NCBI GenBank assembly: GCA_007115705.1
Contig: QXEO01000817.1
Span: 1,718,500-1,782,499, forward strand
Direction of reading: 5' to 3'
DNA length: 64,000 nucleotides
From: Dactylis glomerata
Taxonomy: Eukaryota; Streptophyta; Magnoliopsida; Poales; Poaceae
The position numbers were made by a program, and so were the translations under genes. Each line of letters opens with the position of its first letter. Position 1 is the first letter of the stretch. The notes under the pieces were generated by a model. That model was not told where the DNA came from. It made no database searches and saw nothing but the letters and a program-made list of their open reading frames with translations. This document shows positions 22,393-34,998 of the stretch, piece after piece.

Positions 22393-23389
22393 GCTGGAGC
22401 AGCAAAGTGGGAGCCGCTTGTTCTGATGGCATTGCTCCCTTTGAAGTCATAGAACCTGCTCAGCTTAGCTTTTATCTTGGAGTCGTTTGCTTCTGTGAGG
22501 TCGTTTGTAGCTGCTTAGCAGCAAGCTGGTCATTTAGCATTGTCGATGTCTCTGCTACTGTGGACAGTGTCTTTTTAATTCTCAGTGGTCAAATAATAAT
22601 CATCCGCTGTCATTTTGCGGATCGTCAGTGCTTAAACTGGTTACTCAGTTCTAGCCAGTTTCTAGGTCTTAGGAATTCAGAAGCATTGTAATCTCGACAG
22701 AGTCGTGCCTAGTCGGTCAGTGGATCGGCTGTGGTTGTATGCTGTGGAGAGCATTGTGATGAAATTCTAATGTCAATTTAATGTTTGTTGTTGGGAAAAA
22801 TGTGTGTACCATGATATAGCTATACGACTGCTTCGTTCAAGTTATTTTCGATTCAATCTCAGGTACGATTTCACATTACTCGAGATTCCGTGCCTTAGTA
22901 GTCTTCAGGGTGCAGGAATATCCTGTTCGTTCTGTATGAACTGATGAGGGAATATTCTCAGCAAGTTGATGCCAAACAAATGAGAAATCGAGCATACTGA
23001 AAAACAGGGATGCTTTCTTTACAATGTTTTATACCCCTCGATTACTTAAGCTTATTATATCTGAGTCTCCATCGCCTCCTCATATGTGGCTCTGAAATAT
23101 TCAGAAAAGCTAGAAATGTTTTGAGATTCAGAGATACTCAAGCTGCCCTCCACAGAATAAGATGAACACTGAACAAAGAACCTTGATATAAGCTATACAA
23201 TTCTCAACAACTTGTGGCCAAGCAAAGGAGAAATCCTGTATGGTACGTTTTTTGTGCAGACCATGAATGATTTGAGACTCAGAGATACCCAAGCAGCCTC
23301 TCAAAGATGAACACTGAACATAGAAAACTATACGTTTTTCTTTCTGGAATGCCGAGATCAAGCTTTTGATGCTATGTCTTCCATTTCAT
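22393..23389. other. 3' UTR and downstream flank of HPt copy 2
   Basis: The first 400 bases match the 3' ends of the other copies. Further on (about 23120-23330) a phrase with GATTCAGAGATACTCAAG and GATGAACACTGAACA occurs twice in degenerate form, about 160 bases apart. No gene seen. Confidence 0.5.
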
Positions 23390-26300
23390 TGATGCATCTG
23401 AGGCTCGGATATCCCTGCTGCAATTTCTGCAGCTTACCATAAACTCTGAAGCTACACTCTCCATGGCCATCCCAGCTGCAGTGATCTGCAGATGTTCAGT
23501 TACTCTACCGTGGTACTCTGTAAGCCCGGGGATGTGGCCTTCAGCTCTGTCGGTGGTGGCACTTCGACTGGTTCAGTTTTGCGTGCTCTCAGACCCAGCA
23601 GACCTAGACCGCCGCGATGCGCAGATCCCCAACCTTCCACCCCGACGCCGACGCGCAGGTAGTGGCCGTCCGCCTCTGACCTTCGTTCTCACCAAGTTCG
23701 CCGTCCTCCGCCGGCCGTCGGCCGACTTCGACCCTCCTCCGTGAGCTGCGCCAGAGGCCAGACCACCGCCGGCGGCCTCTCCGCACGAGATCGGTGAGCT
23801 GAAGGCCGGCTGCCGTCGCTCCGCCCCTATCCTCCTCACCTCCTTCTTGAACTCGCCCCTGGTCCTCGCCCTCCGCTCTCCTCGCCATGGCCCTCGCGCT
23901 TCAGCCGCCCCCTGTCGTCTCCTTGAAGCATCAGCATTTTTCACTTTTGTATTCTGTTCATACTACAGTCCTGAACATTTCTTCTGCATGTTTTAAAACC
24001 TGTATCAGCAAAATGGAATGGGCAATGTAGAGTTTCTCAGTATGTAGTTTCCAACTGTTAGATGCAAAAAGGTCATATTAGCATACGGGTAATTAAAGCA
24101 ATGAAGGGTTAAATAGGTGAATCAGATGATTCTGAGTTCCTGCCGTAACATCATTTCTGATCCATTCCGTTTGGAATTGGTGTGCTACTGTTGGCAAAGC
24201 TATTATTCTGTTGCAGATTCAAGTGATTTACTGATGTTTTGCCACAGAAAATTTCCTTTTCTTTCACAAGAGGAAAGTAGTGGCAAATTTCCTCTCTTAC
24301 TCAAATGTAGGGCTGATTAACAAAAAAGTTCTGTTTTTTTGCGGGCACAGAAGTTTAGGTTGTTTGTTCCATATTTTATTAAAAACTTTCCACAAAGTCA
24401 ACTTCTCTTAGTTTTTGAATGGCCAGTTTCTGTATTTGATCTTTTTGTGGAACTATATTTATTGCAGGTGCAGATAGCAGATAACATAATAATGGAAACC
24501 AGCTAGAGCTAAAGGTATTTTTTCGATTGCAGATTTAATGAAATAAGAGCAAATGTCTGTGTTATTTACAACTTTGTGCTTATCAGGCGAACGAGAGCCA
24601 AGATGTGCAAGGAACAGTTGCTCAAGTGAAAGAAAATATTCACCAACCCTTTCAAGACTAAAGATCTTATGTGAGAAATCATCATATTGCAGCAGAAAGC
24701 AGGCATCAGCCACAAGGACGGGTCACAGGTTCGTAAAGGACAATCATTATTCATATCTGAAGGCCCATTGGAATAGCATACATGTTTGCCTTTTCACTGC
24801 ACCCTTGCCAAACATCCATTTATTCCAATACAAGTACAGTAAAGCTATATTTTTGGTCGAACCATGTAGCTAGGTATTTGGTACCGACCTTCTGCTTGTA
24901 TTGCATCTCATGATAAGACCATAAGATTGATCTGGACGTTTGGCACCCACGTCCTTGATCATGATGACGCACATCTGCACCTGCCTTATCGCCCACACAA
25001 TTAGCAGTTCTATAAATTAAATTAGGTATTGCTCAACCAAAGTAAAGTTGATGTGCATGATTTGTCATGTATATTTATATTTCAGAGTTGTTTCCCCTTC
25101 TTTTTTGGTGTTATCTGTAGAAATAATTTCCTAGTATGGAATCATACTCTAAACGTCTGAATCTTATTGTGGAGAGAACACGCAAATTTATCCAAAGAAT
25201 CACTTTATTAGCTGCCAGTCGCATAGTCAAAAGAATTTGCACGGGAGTCTTTACCTTTGTGGAATTATTTGCATTATATCTGATCTTAAGTATTTTATAA
25301 TGAAGCATTTGATTCTGCTTCGTTTAGTTCAGTTTTGCCATAATTTTTCCTCTCTACTTCTTTCATGTTTTCTTCATTTTTCTAACATATTTGCATGTTG
25401 CTTTGCAAGTTGCATATTTAAGAGTCGTAAGTTTTTTTATTTACTATTGAAGATGGCGTGGTTCAGTGTTTGGAAGCCAAAGAGAGGTTGCTTTATTCTC
25501 CAGAGCTTTTTTTGTTCTACTTGTATTTATCTGCTTGTCTTACAACCGTCCACTATGAACTTGAATTCTTATTTTCTAAGACACACACCAGGCATGTTAT
25601 ATAGCTATGGGAATCTATGATTGGTTTGTATAAAAAGGTCTCAATGACAACTTCTACCTTGTACTTGGTATTAGTTAGGCTGCAACATTGTTGTTAATGA
25701 ACTTAATTACTGCCATTCTGGAATAACACCGCTGAAGATCCAACAGTTTTGTTTTGGAAAGTGCAAGTGTGCAACCAAAGATACACATAGTCTCCCCTTG
25801 ACTCAGATAAGCAACTACCATGCATGGGGATGGCATGGGAGGCAGAACATGGCAAATAGAGCAAGGTTCCATCAATTGTGCTACGTTGTATTTTCCTTCG
25901 TTTTCAATTTTCACATTCATCTACTCTGTCAACCGCGAGGGCAGGGAGCCACCTCAGGCCATCAGCCACTCCACTACGTCGATGCCGTCCTATTAAGATG
26001 CACGGTCATGCATGTCCTGCTCTGTGGGGCTTTCCCTCCAAAACCCAACTCCACACCCACTGCTTCCTCTCCTTTCCCTTTCCTTTCAGGACCGCCACTG
26101 CCCCACACCACCAGCCCTTGCCATCGATTGATCCACCATCCGTGAAGAGCAGAAGAGGGCAATAGCCATCGCTAGCCCGGAAACTGCCGGAAGCACCACC
26201 GCGGTCGAAGAGGAGAGTCGATAAGACGAGGATGCAGCCGAGTAGGAGGCCCTCTCGAGGGAGGGACAGCGGGCGGGCGCCACGGAGGAGCCTCCTGCCT

Positions 26301-26400
26301 CACTGGCGGCGCCGATACAAGGGCTGGTGGATGAATTCGCCCACAAGATTACCACGCCGACCATGTTGTGCAAGGACGCCATGTAGACGGCAAGGCGAAG
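23390..26400. other. Duplicated block A, copy 1: relic of an unidentified gene
   Basis: Homologous to 37150-40240. It contains a GC-rich part (about 23540-23930; ATGCGCAGATCCCCAACC at 23617) that looks like a first exon and 5' region, then intron-like DNA. Two short exon-like pieces follow, near 24475-24515 and 24585-24665. The last reads ANESQDVQGTVAQV then KENIHQPFQD and a stop, preceded by an AG acceptor. Compared with the second copy, the piece near 24494 has lost one base (ATGGAAACC versus ATGGAAGACC), which shifts the frame. I do not recognise the protein. The remainder, 25000-26400, has no supported gene. Confidence 0.45.
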
Positions 26401-28436
26401 CCGTCTTTTCTCGTAGTGTACTCTATACTCCATATAAACTCGCCCGCGTTGCACAAGTGGGGCGACACTGCGGCCACCTCATCAACCAAGTGCTCATAGC
26501 TTCACTTACGCATCCCTGTCTTATCTTAGATTTTAATCATTTTATAGACCAATTAATTCACTAATTAATTGCCAAATCTAGCATATCCTGTAAGTGGTGT
26601 CAAATCAGTACTGACCGGCCCAATTGTGCCTGTCATAGCTTTTTCTGGAAAAATAGGCACATGTTGAGGTTAGAACCGATGAGTGCCTTAAGGCCGACCA
26701 GTGATGTGTGGTCAGTCATGCTAATCATACTAGTACAAGCATCGCTGGTTCATCAATTTCCAGAAGACCATAGCTAAAGAGCACATATAAGAGCCATCAC
26801 GGTCATCACAAAAAGCCCTGATGCTAACTTTTTACATTTGTCGGAGCAACATAGACATGAATCTTGTTTTTTCGCAAAAAAAATCTTGCTCACTCCTGGA
26901 GGGGGCACGATCTACTTTTGCCGCACGATCCATTTGGCCATTGTAGCCGCCACTGCAGGTCGTGGCGATGACTTCTGGGTGAACTCAGGTCCAGCACCGC
27001 CTTATAATGTGGGACTAAATTTGTTATACCACTTGCCACCCTTGAGTGGACCTTTGGGGTTTATCGAGGAATTATTGATAGGCCTAGCCCAATAGTTATT
27101 GCATCCAGTGCGGTCAATTTATCGAATATCTTACCAAAAATATATCCAAATTTCTAGAAGTTTAAACAGGCTTAAGCGCGATGTTTTGGTCTTCCACCAC
27201 ACTGATTTCACATGAGAGTTACTAGACTAGAAAGAAAGGAGTGGTTGTTGTATGAACATTAATGAGTACATGTGGAAACAAAATATGCATTGTATATAAA
27301 TACCATCCAAATGGCTGGCAGATGATTAGAAAATCGAAGGTTGAGAGCTCTGCTGTCCGGTGCTGGGGTTTCTTGTCTTTTTAGCCAAGGTTGCAAGCTA
27401 TAATCTCCAGCCATTGCTTTGCTTCAGACAAAACAAACAAGGGTCGCTGTTTGCACAACTAGACAATATCATTAACTAGGTACATAGCTCTATATACCAA
27501 GCTCCAAATACTCGTCGAGTAGCGCTGGCATTTTTGGTCACTAGTAAAGTAATAGTAGAATGTGCGGTCACAAACATGCATGCATTTGTGCACTTCAAAG
27601 AAAATTCCAAAATTATTACGTCATCCATGACAATAGATAAGTGAGTACACATGTGCATACAATACCTTGCATGCATTAATGAAAAAAGACAATTATTTTG
27701 TACTCATGTCTTTGGACATATGCATGCTAGGTGCCATTTGAAATAAATAGATACACTGTACCATTTCTTTGTGTTCCATCAATGAGTTAGACCGTAATAA
27801 GTTGCAGCCTCCAAGAAAATTAAAAGGAAAATATGAAGGGTGATCCCTATAGCCTCACCCATCGAATAAATGAAAAGATAATAAACCACTAAGCCCAACA
27901 TTAATCCTTTTTTCTATTGAAAAGTTAAAGAGATCTTTTATTTAAGTCACTATGGAAGAGAGGCTTATCTTTAGTCCCATTTACTTGTCACTTGGTAGGA
28001 TCACATAATTTTTGATTGGTTCAAAATCATATGTAATATGTTGTAGGTGAATATATGTGTTTGTAGTTCTTATTTAGTCAGCATGATGTCTATCATTGGT
28101 ATGTTCATAATGATGAATGAACCATGACCCTTTACATATTTTAAATAACAGAAAATGTGCTATTGATGAATTTAAATGTGTGAATAGCGTTAGAAAATTT
28201 TCTCTCAGCCATAGTAGACATTGAGTGGACATTTAAGTTTGTCGCTTATATTGTACAGATATTGTCGTTTCTAATAGGAAACGATTACAACCCACAAAGA
28301 TCTAGCTACCTTGTTATTAATTGAACATTTTTTGTCCCCTCACATGTCATGCACCCTGTCGGCTAGTTAGAGTAATTCAGAAAACATCACAAGGTCGTCG
28401 TTTTGGGACAGGTTACACCACTCCGATCGTAGTCGC
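26401..28436. other. Duplicated block B, first copy between HPt copies 2 and 3
   Basis: Homologous to 29400-31140 and 40240-42420, and in part to 11700-13290. It carries the landmarks AAAAAGCCCTGATG (26812), TCCAAATACTCGTCGAGTAG (27502) and CATATGCATGCTAGGTGCC (27717). No HPt gene follows it; the second copy of the block begins instead. No coding potential seen. Confidence 0.6.
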
Positions 28437-29205
28437 CGCCAATCAGGGGTATAATATACCCCCTTTTTGTTGTTCGGCAGTGGGTGTCAAGTTCATCACT
28501 AATCCGGCGGATCCCTGCACGGAAACAAGAACACACGGGGACACGGGTTTTTTACCTAGGTTCAGGCCGACCGGAGGCTAAAAGCCCTACGACCTGGATG
28601 TCATATCTGATTGCTCATCGGAGTACAAGTGTTGGGGTGGTTACAAGTTAAGATCCCTTGCCAGGATCCCTGGACTACGACCTAGCTACTGTGGAGACAC
28701 CTTTGCCAGCCAGTTTGACGCAGCCTATGTGGGGATCGCTCTCTCTCTCTCTCTCTCTTTCTTCTAGGCTCTCTGGTCCCTCCTCTAGGGAGGCCCGGGA
28801 TCGATCCCGGGGTAGAGCTTTGGTCGCGGTCTTCTTCGTTGGTCCCCTTTCAGTTCTCAGGATTTGTCTTCTCACTTGTTGTATGGCTGAGCGGGGGCCA
28901 CCGGAGCTGGTCCTGAAAGGCAGGCTTATGCCCAGTTGCCGTACCTGCCTTGACCGGGCCCGTCCTTGTGTTCTTCTAGCAGGTGAGTGGCGACATGATC
29001 CCGTGAGGCTGGGCGCACAAGGCTTCGCGGATGACGTCCTCAGCCGAATGGTCTTGACGGGAAATCCCCATCACGGGAACCCCGAGGTCCTTCCTGGACT
29101 TCCCCAAGCCGGGCTTCTCTTTCCTCCTATCCTGGGGTGCTCGTCGGGTGGCCCACACCTAGTTGGTCCAGGGGACCCTGCTTTCCTTGGAGACGACAGC
29201 CACAA
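28437..29205 (+). mobile_element. LTR-like insertion, probable solo LTR or LTR fragment
   Basis: Interrupts block B: the aligned sequence at 13310 and 42470 runs straight from CGTAGTG..GCC into GGCACCCTGTC, whereas here about 770 extra bases intervene. The inserted DNA is GC-richer than its surroundings, contains ACACGGGTTTTTTACCTAGGT and TAAAAGCCCTACG (phrases typical of grass gypsy LTRs), and a TC run at about 28739-28764. I could not define TG/CA ends or a TSD, so the exact class is open. Confidence 0.55.
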
Positions 29206-31371
29206 GATCGGCACCCTGTCATGTTTTCTCTATGGTAGAATAAGCCCATAATCGGAGTATGGAACTGAATTAGCTGGGTGCAGAAATTTTCCAGCTTGGC
29301 TGCACACTTATCTCTGGCTGCCTCTTTCTCTCAACGGCCTCACAAGCTTTGGATTTTATTCATGTCACTAAGAGGTAAACGAAGCCTACTCTGCTGCTAA
29401 TCCAAGAAGCATGTATGCAAAAATATCATAACACCAGTAGTTCTCCTCAAACTAGGAAAGAAAGCTATAGAGGCAAGATATTTATGCACTCTGTGCTCTG
29501 TCGTGTGGGTGCATGGACAGAACACTCCTGCGTTGCGCAAATCAGGCGGCACGGCGGCCACCCCATTAACCAAACTCATAGCTTCACTAACACATCACTG
29601 TCTTTCTTAGATTTTATCATTTTATTCACCAACTGATTCACTATTTTATTGCCAGAATCCAACATATCCTTGTTTTTACCAACTTCCGCAAGAAATATGA
29701 CCTAAAAGGGAAAAGGTTGCATCAAAGTACCAGTACAAGTAACAACCACTTAGTAATGTCGCCTGTTAGTGGCGTTAAGTTGGTGCTGACTGACCCAGTT
29801 GTGGCCTGTCAGTGGTATGTGTCATTATCGATTTGCGCCATTACTGACAGGCCACACTAGTACTGGCTACGCATGTCCAATAATTTTCTGCCTACAATAG
29901 GCACATGTTAAGGTTGCCTTAAGACGGACCAGTGATGTGTGGTCAGTGGCATGTTATTCTATACTAGTACAAGCATAATTGGATCATCAATTTTCAGGAA
30001 GACCATAGCGGAAGTGCACATATAAGAGGTATCACGGTCACGACAAAAAGCCCCGGTGGCACCTTTTTTCATTCCTCAGAAGTTTTCTCAAAACAAGACA
30101 TTAATCTTGGTCACTCCTGGAGGGGTGGGATCTCTTTTGCCACATTATCTCTCTGGTTAGGTTAGCCGCCACTGCAGGTCATGACGATGTCTTCTCCGCT
30201 CAGGTCCCCCATATAATGTAGGACTATTGTTCCACCACTTGCCACACTTCAGTGGACCTTTGAGCTTTACCCATAAATTATGATGGGCCTAGCCCAGTAG
30301 TTCTTACATATATAAAGACCACCCAAATAGGCTGGCAGATGATTAAAGAGGCAAAGGCTGCAAGCTCTTCTGCAGCTCGCTCATTGCTTCAGACAGAACA
30401 AACAAGGTTCTCTTGTCTTCTCTAGCCAAGGCTGCAAGATATGATTGTCCAGTTGTTGCTTTGCTTCAGAGAAAACTAACAAGGGTCTCTGGTCTTTGCA
30501 CAACTAGACATTAACTACATCCATGACTGTTTATACCAAGCTTTAAATACTCGGGTACTGCTGTCATTTTTGTCTCTAGTAAAGTAGTAGTAGAATTTGC
30601 GGTCAGAAACACACATGCATATATGCATTTCAAAGAAAATTCCAAAAATCTTATCATCATTCATGACAATAGATAAATATTTTGTACTCAAGTTAGTCAG
30701 GAACATACGTGAGTATGCAATACTTTGTGTGCATTAATGACAGTAGACAAGCATTGTGTACTGATGTCCTTTTGGACATATGCATGGTAGGTAATATTTG
30801 AAATAAATAGATACATTGCACCATTCCTATGCGTGCATTCAATGAGTTAGACCGCAATAAGTTGTAGCCTCCAAAACAATTAAAAGGAAAATATGATGGG
30901 TGATCCCTATAGCCCCACCCATCAGATAAATAAGAAGATAATAAACCACTAATACAAATATTAACCAGTTTTTTAAAATGATAAGTTAAATATAATTTTT
31001 ATTTAAATCACGGGAAGAGAGGCTTATCTTCAGTCTCATTTGATTCTCACTTGGGAGGATCATATAATTCTATTGGTTCAAAATCATATGTAATTGCTTG
31101 TGAGGTGACTATATGTGTTTGTAGCTCTCTAATTTGGTCACCATGAAAGGTATCCAACTAAACTAGGCCTACATTCGACCAGTCAAATAGACTAAGGGCC
31201 TAAATGATCTTAGTAATAATATTAAAATAAATCTAAAATTGGCATTTTCTCAATGAGACGAGGTATGTTATGACAAAAATAATAAATGGGAGTAATAAAG
31301 AGCAGGAAAAGGATAGCCGTCCGTTTATAACCTGTGTATGTAAATGAGGTGGCTTGGGAGTCCAATTCCCC
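29206..31371. other. Duplicated block B, second copy, upstream of HPt copy 3
   Basis: Continues the interrupted block to about 29390, then restarts the block (29400 onward matches 26400 onward). Relative to copies 2 and 4 it lacks about 2 kb (joined near 31145), so the TATA of copy 3 lies soon after the join. At 29760-29870 and 40430-40520 there are inverted phrases (CATTACTGACAGGCCAC) reminiscent of DNA-transposon ends. No gene seen. Confidence 0.5.
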
Positions 31372-31379
31372 TATATATA
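31372..31379 (+). promoter_or_regulatory. TATA box of HPt copy 3
   Basis: TATATATA followed by CCACACCCGCTCAG, 116 bases before the ATG. Confidence 0.6.
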
Positions 31380-31487
31380 CCACACCCGCTCAGCCCCAAA
31401 AACATCCATCCTACTCCCAGTCCTGCATCGCCCTCCTCTCCTCCCTTAGCTTTGTCCCACTAGCTCGAGTACTCGCTTCAGGTAGCC

Positions 31488-34400
31488 ATGGTAGCCGCAA
31501 TGCCGGTCAACACCCTTGCAGCAAGCATGTTGGCCACGGTGAGCACTTCACTATTTCAGTGCCATTTGAAGAGAGTTTTTGTTTCTCCACAGTTTTTTTT
31601 ATTGGTGGAAAGCACCGAGGCCTATCCAGATTTAGTTTCTCCTTAGGTGGATTGGTAACTCAATACTCTTGAAGTATTTGAGGTTTAGTTTTACCTTTAT
31701 TTGTTGGAATAGGGTTTACTGGACGATCAGTTCTACCAGCTGCAGCTGCTCCAGGACGCGAGTGCCCCGGACTTCGTTGCTGACATCGTCACACTCTTCT
31801 GCGAGGACGGCGAGCGGATCATCGGGGAGCTCACCAAGCTGCTGTAATTGTGCTCCCTCTGTTGTCTCGCTTGTCATGTTCTGTGTGATCAGATGTTTGA
31901 CTCTTTGCTTGGGGATTCGGTTGTTGTGTGTGCAGGGAGAAACCATGTGTGGACTTTGACAAGGTGGATTCTTTTGTGGGTGAGCTCAAGGGCAGCAGTG
32001 CAAGGTGAGGCTCTTTTCTCCATCTTTTATTTGATGTTCATATGTGTTTCTATAGTAGCGTAGGAGCGATGGTTGCTGTTGGTGGCACAAATCGGATATT
32101 GAATTCAAATAGATTGGAAGGAGGTGGATTCATTGTAAAAAGTCTGGTCATCTTGGGAGAGAATTATCATCTGTTTGATCTTTGTAGCTTTTTATGAAGT
32201 AGACCCAGCTAACGCGATCCGTTTCCCGAACTGATCGGACGGCCAGACTATATTGGCATTAATTGTTTCAATTTGAGTGGCGCTTCAGATCAATATAGGG
32301 AGCGATGAGATCGCTTTATATCTTGTAGTAATTTATCATGTACATCGGACAAACTTTGATCTGTTCCGTACACACCGGCGGCATCTTCCAAATAATTTGG
32401 GGAGAGGTTGAGATCCGTTTGATTGTTGTATGGTTTCATAACTTTTATCCGACAAATCATTTATTGTTTAACTGTTTTGTGATTTAGATACGACAAACCA
32501 TTTGGCCGTTGTAGATCCAGCAAACCCTTTAGCTGTTTTACTATTCTATCATATAGGTCCAACAAACAAAATTATTTTGTCGTTGTACTGTTCTATTACG
32601 TAGATCCTACCAAACTTTTGGTTGTTGTAGATCCCAAAAAAACGTTTGCCTATTTACTATTCCATGGTTTAGATTCGACAAACCAATTGCCCATTTAGCC
32701 GGTTTATGGTTTAGATCTTACATGTATGAGCCGTTTCACACAAATCAGATGGCTCAAGGAGTAGCACTCTAGATTCTCACAAGTTAAGTGCTTCTTCCGA
32801 TTAATATTGGAGGGGATGACATACGTTCTGCCATCGTAGTGTTTTAAACTAGATGTGATTAGTTTGCATTTTCCTCCTTTGTTTGGAACAAAAAATAGCA
32901 AATAGTTAATCGATTTTTGGGGATTGCTGTGCTGGTATAGCTTCCCAAACCATGGTATTTGTAGTTTCAGTGCAGAAGATTTTCTATATTTAAACGTTAA
33001 ATATTTAAGGAAACAATGATTAATATAGAAACTGATTTTACTATGCTTAGAATCTATATTATTGTGTTAAGTACCTACTATTATTGTGCACAAGCTGTCC
33101 TATTATCTAATCGATTTAGATTCAGTTATGTTTGTGGTATCCATGTGTTTTTTATGGAATAAATGTACGTTCGCCAATAAATCGTCTACATGTCTTTCTT
33201 ACCCTAGGTTTTTCTTAGTCGTTTTAAATGACTTGTTAACTTATATTTTGGTAGTCATAGTGCTACATTTGTATATAATTGGGAGAAAGAACTACAATGC
33301 TCTTTCTCATTCAATAAAGCAAGTTATTGGTACTTTCTTGATTGTATAGTATTGCATGTTGCAGTGTTGGTGCTCAGATAGTGAAGAACACATGTAGTCA
33401 GTTCCATGAGTTTTGTCAGGAGAAGAGCAGAGATGGGTACGTCACACTATTGTATTTTCTATCATTTTATTGAAATATTCATACTTAATTTGGCCTAGCG
33501 TGCCCCTCATTATAAATTTTATCGCAGTATTTATTGATGCAATTGCATGTTCATTGCTTTTGTATACTGCTAAATTTGTTCAATCTTCAAAAGTACCAAA
33601 AAAATTCTGAGTCTTCTGACCATAGTTGGGCTTGGAATGTAACTGTTCCAGTTCAATTTGCTATTTATTAGTGTACGTGAAGAATGTTATATTCAATGTA
33701 TGAAACTATTCCTCTCATTTAAAAAAAATTACAATTGGCATGAAAACACATGGGCCTTCTTCACAGCAGTGGCAGTATGCTCTGGTTATTATATCATTTA
33801 ATGTTGTAAACGGAAACTAAGTTTCACCAACTTATCTGAATATTGCACAACTATCTAGTAAAAAACCTTTAACTTGTATGTTATTTCCATGGCTGTTACT
33901 TCCATAGCTGTTATTTCTCATTACAGTTAACCTTCGACTATTGTAGAATATTTTCGGTGGACTCAAGTGTATGTTTTATTGGGAAGTATGTCCAGGGTGT
34001 CAAATTGTAGTGACCATGAGCATTTTCAGTGCTCCTTTAGTGAGCTACTAATGGAAATGGGCTTCATAACGTACTTAATTGTTCTCCTTGTCAGGTGCCT
34101 GATGACACTGTATGGTTTGAAGGATGATTTCTGTGCTCTGCGCAGCAGGTTTCAGGCTATGCTTCAGGTATTTACCTTATTTTCCGTAAAACTCGTTAAA
34201 CTCTCAGTAACATTGCAGTAAACTAGAGTGTCCATCTTCAAAGGAAAAAAGTATCCAAAAGTTTTCTTGATATGCAAAATATTAAGTTAGACAGAAGACA
34301 AGATGCTAATGGAATGGATTCTGTTACTGTGCCTGTCAGACCTTAGATTACTAGTCCATCTTCATTTTTTGTTATGTAAATCTCTGTGGCATTTGCAGTG

Positions 34401-34663
34401 CTAAATTATGAATTGTACTTAGAGGCACCACTTGCTGTCTAGAGCAGTATTTAGGACTACGGGAAGTCTGAGAGTTGAAAACCTTTGTTCATGGATAACT
34501 GTTTGGGTATATGTGATATTTGAGTCTTAGGTTCATGTTGCTCTAAAAGGTGTCGATATTTTCTGGCCACTAAATTTCTCACAGCATTGATAGACTTCAT
34601 ACAACTGACCCGTTGTTCTATTTTCCAATGTAGCTGGAGCAGGCCTTCAATCCTAAGCAGTAA
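31488..34663 (+). CDS. Pseudo-histidine-phosphotransfer protein (HPt copy 3, His to Gly)
   Basis: Exons 31488-31538, 31713-31843, 31936-32004, 33365-33436, 34095-34167 and 34634-34663 encode 141 aa with the same phases as copy 1. Exon 1 has the full 17 codons (MVAAMPVNTLAASMLAT). The active-site motif reads FVGELKGSSA: the phospho-histidine position is Gly76, with Lys and Gly downstream retained. Copies 2 and 3 share this Gly-Glu pair and many other changes (QLQLLQD, CSQFHEF, LMTLYGLK), so they are closest relatives. All donor and acceptor sites are standard. It is probably a phosphorylation-incompetent partner or decoy in cytokinin signalling; expression is unknown. Confidence 0.88.
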
Positions 34664-34998
34664 GCTGGAGCAGCAAAGTGGGAGCCACATGTTCTGATGG
34701 CATTGCTTCCTTTGAAGTCATAGAACATGCTCTGCTTAGCTTTTATCTTGGAGTCGTTTACTTCTGTGAGGTCGTCTGTAGCTGCTTAGCAGCAAGCTGG
34801 TCATTTAGCATCGTCGATGTCTCTGCTACTGTTGGCATTGTCGTTTTTAATTCTCAGTGGTCAAATAACAATCATCCGCTGTCATTTTGCGGATCTTCAG
34901 TGCTTAATCTTAGTAATCTCGACAGAGTCGTGCCTCGTCGGTCTGTGGCTGTATGCTGTGGAGAGCATTGTGATGAAATTCTAATGTCAAGTTAATGT
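34664..34998. other. 3' UTR of HPt copy 3
   Basis: Matches the 3' regions of copies 2 and 4 up to GATGAAATTCTAATGTCAAG, where similarity stops abruptly at about 34998. Confidence 0.5.

Noticed and set aside
26086..26454. 122-codon - strand open frame in block A/B
   Set aside because: The duplicate at 39900-40260 does not keep it open, so it is not conserved coding.
28658..29251. 197-codon open frame as a candidate gene
   Set aside because: It lies inside an LTR-like insertion absent from the paralogous blocks, runs over a TC microsatellite, and has no recognisable domain.
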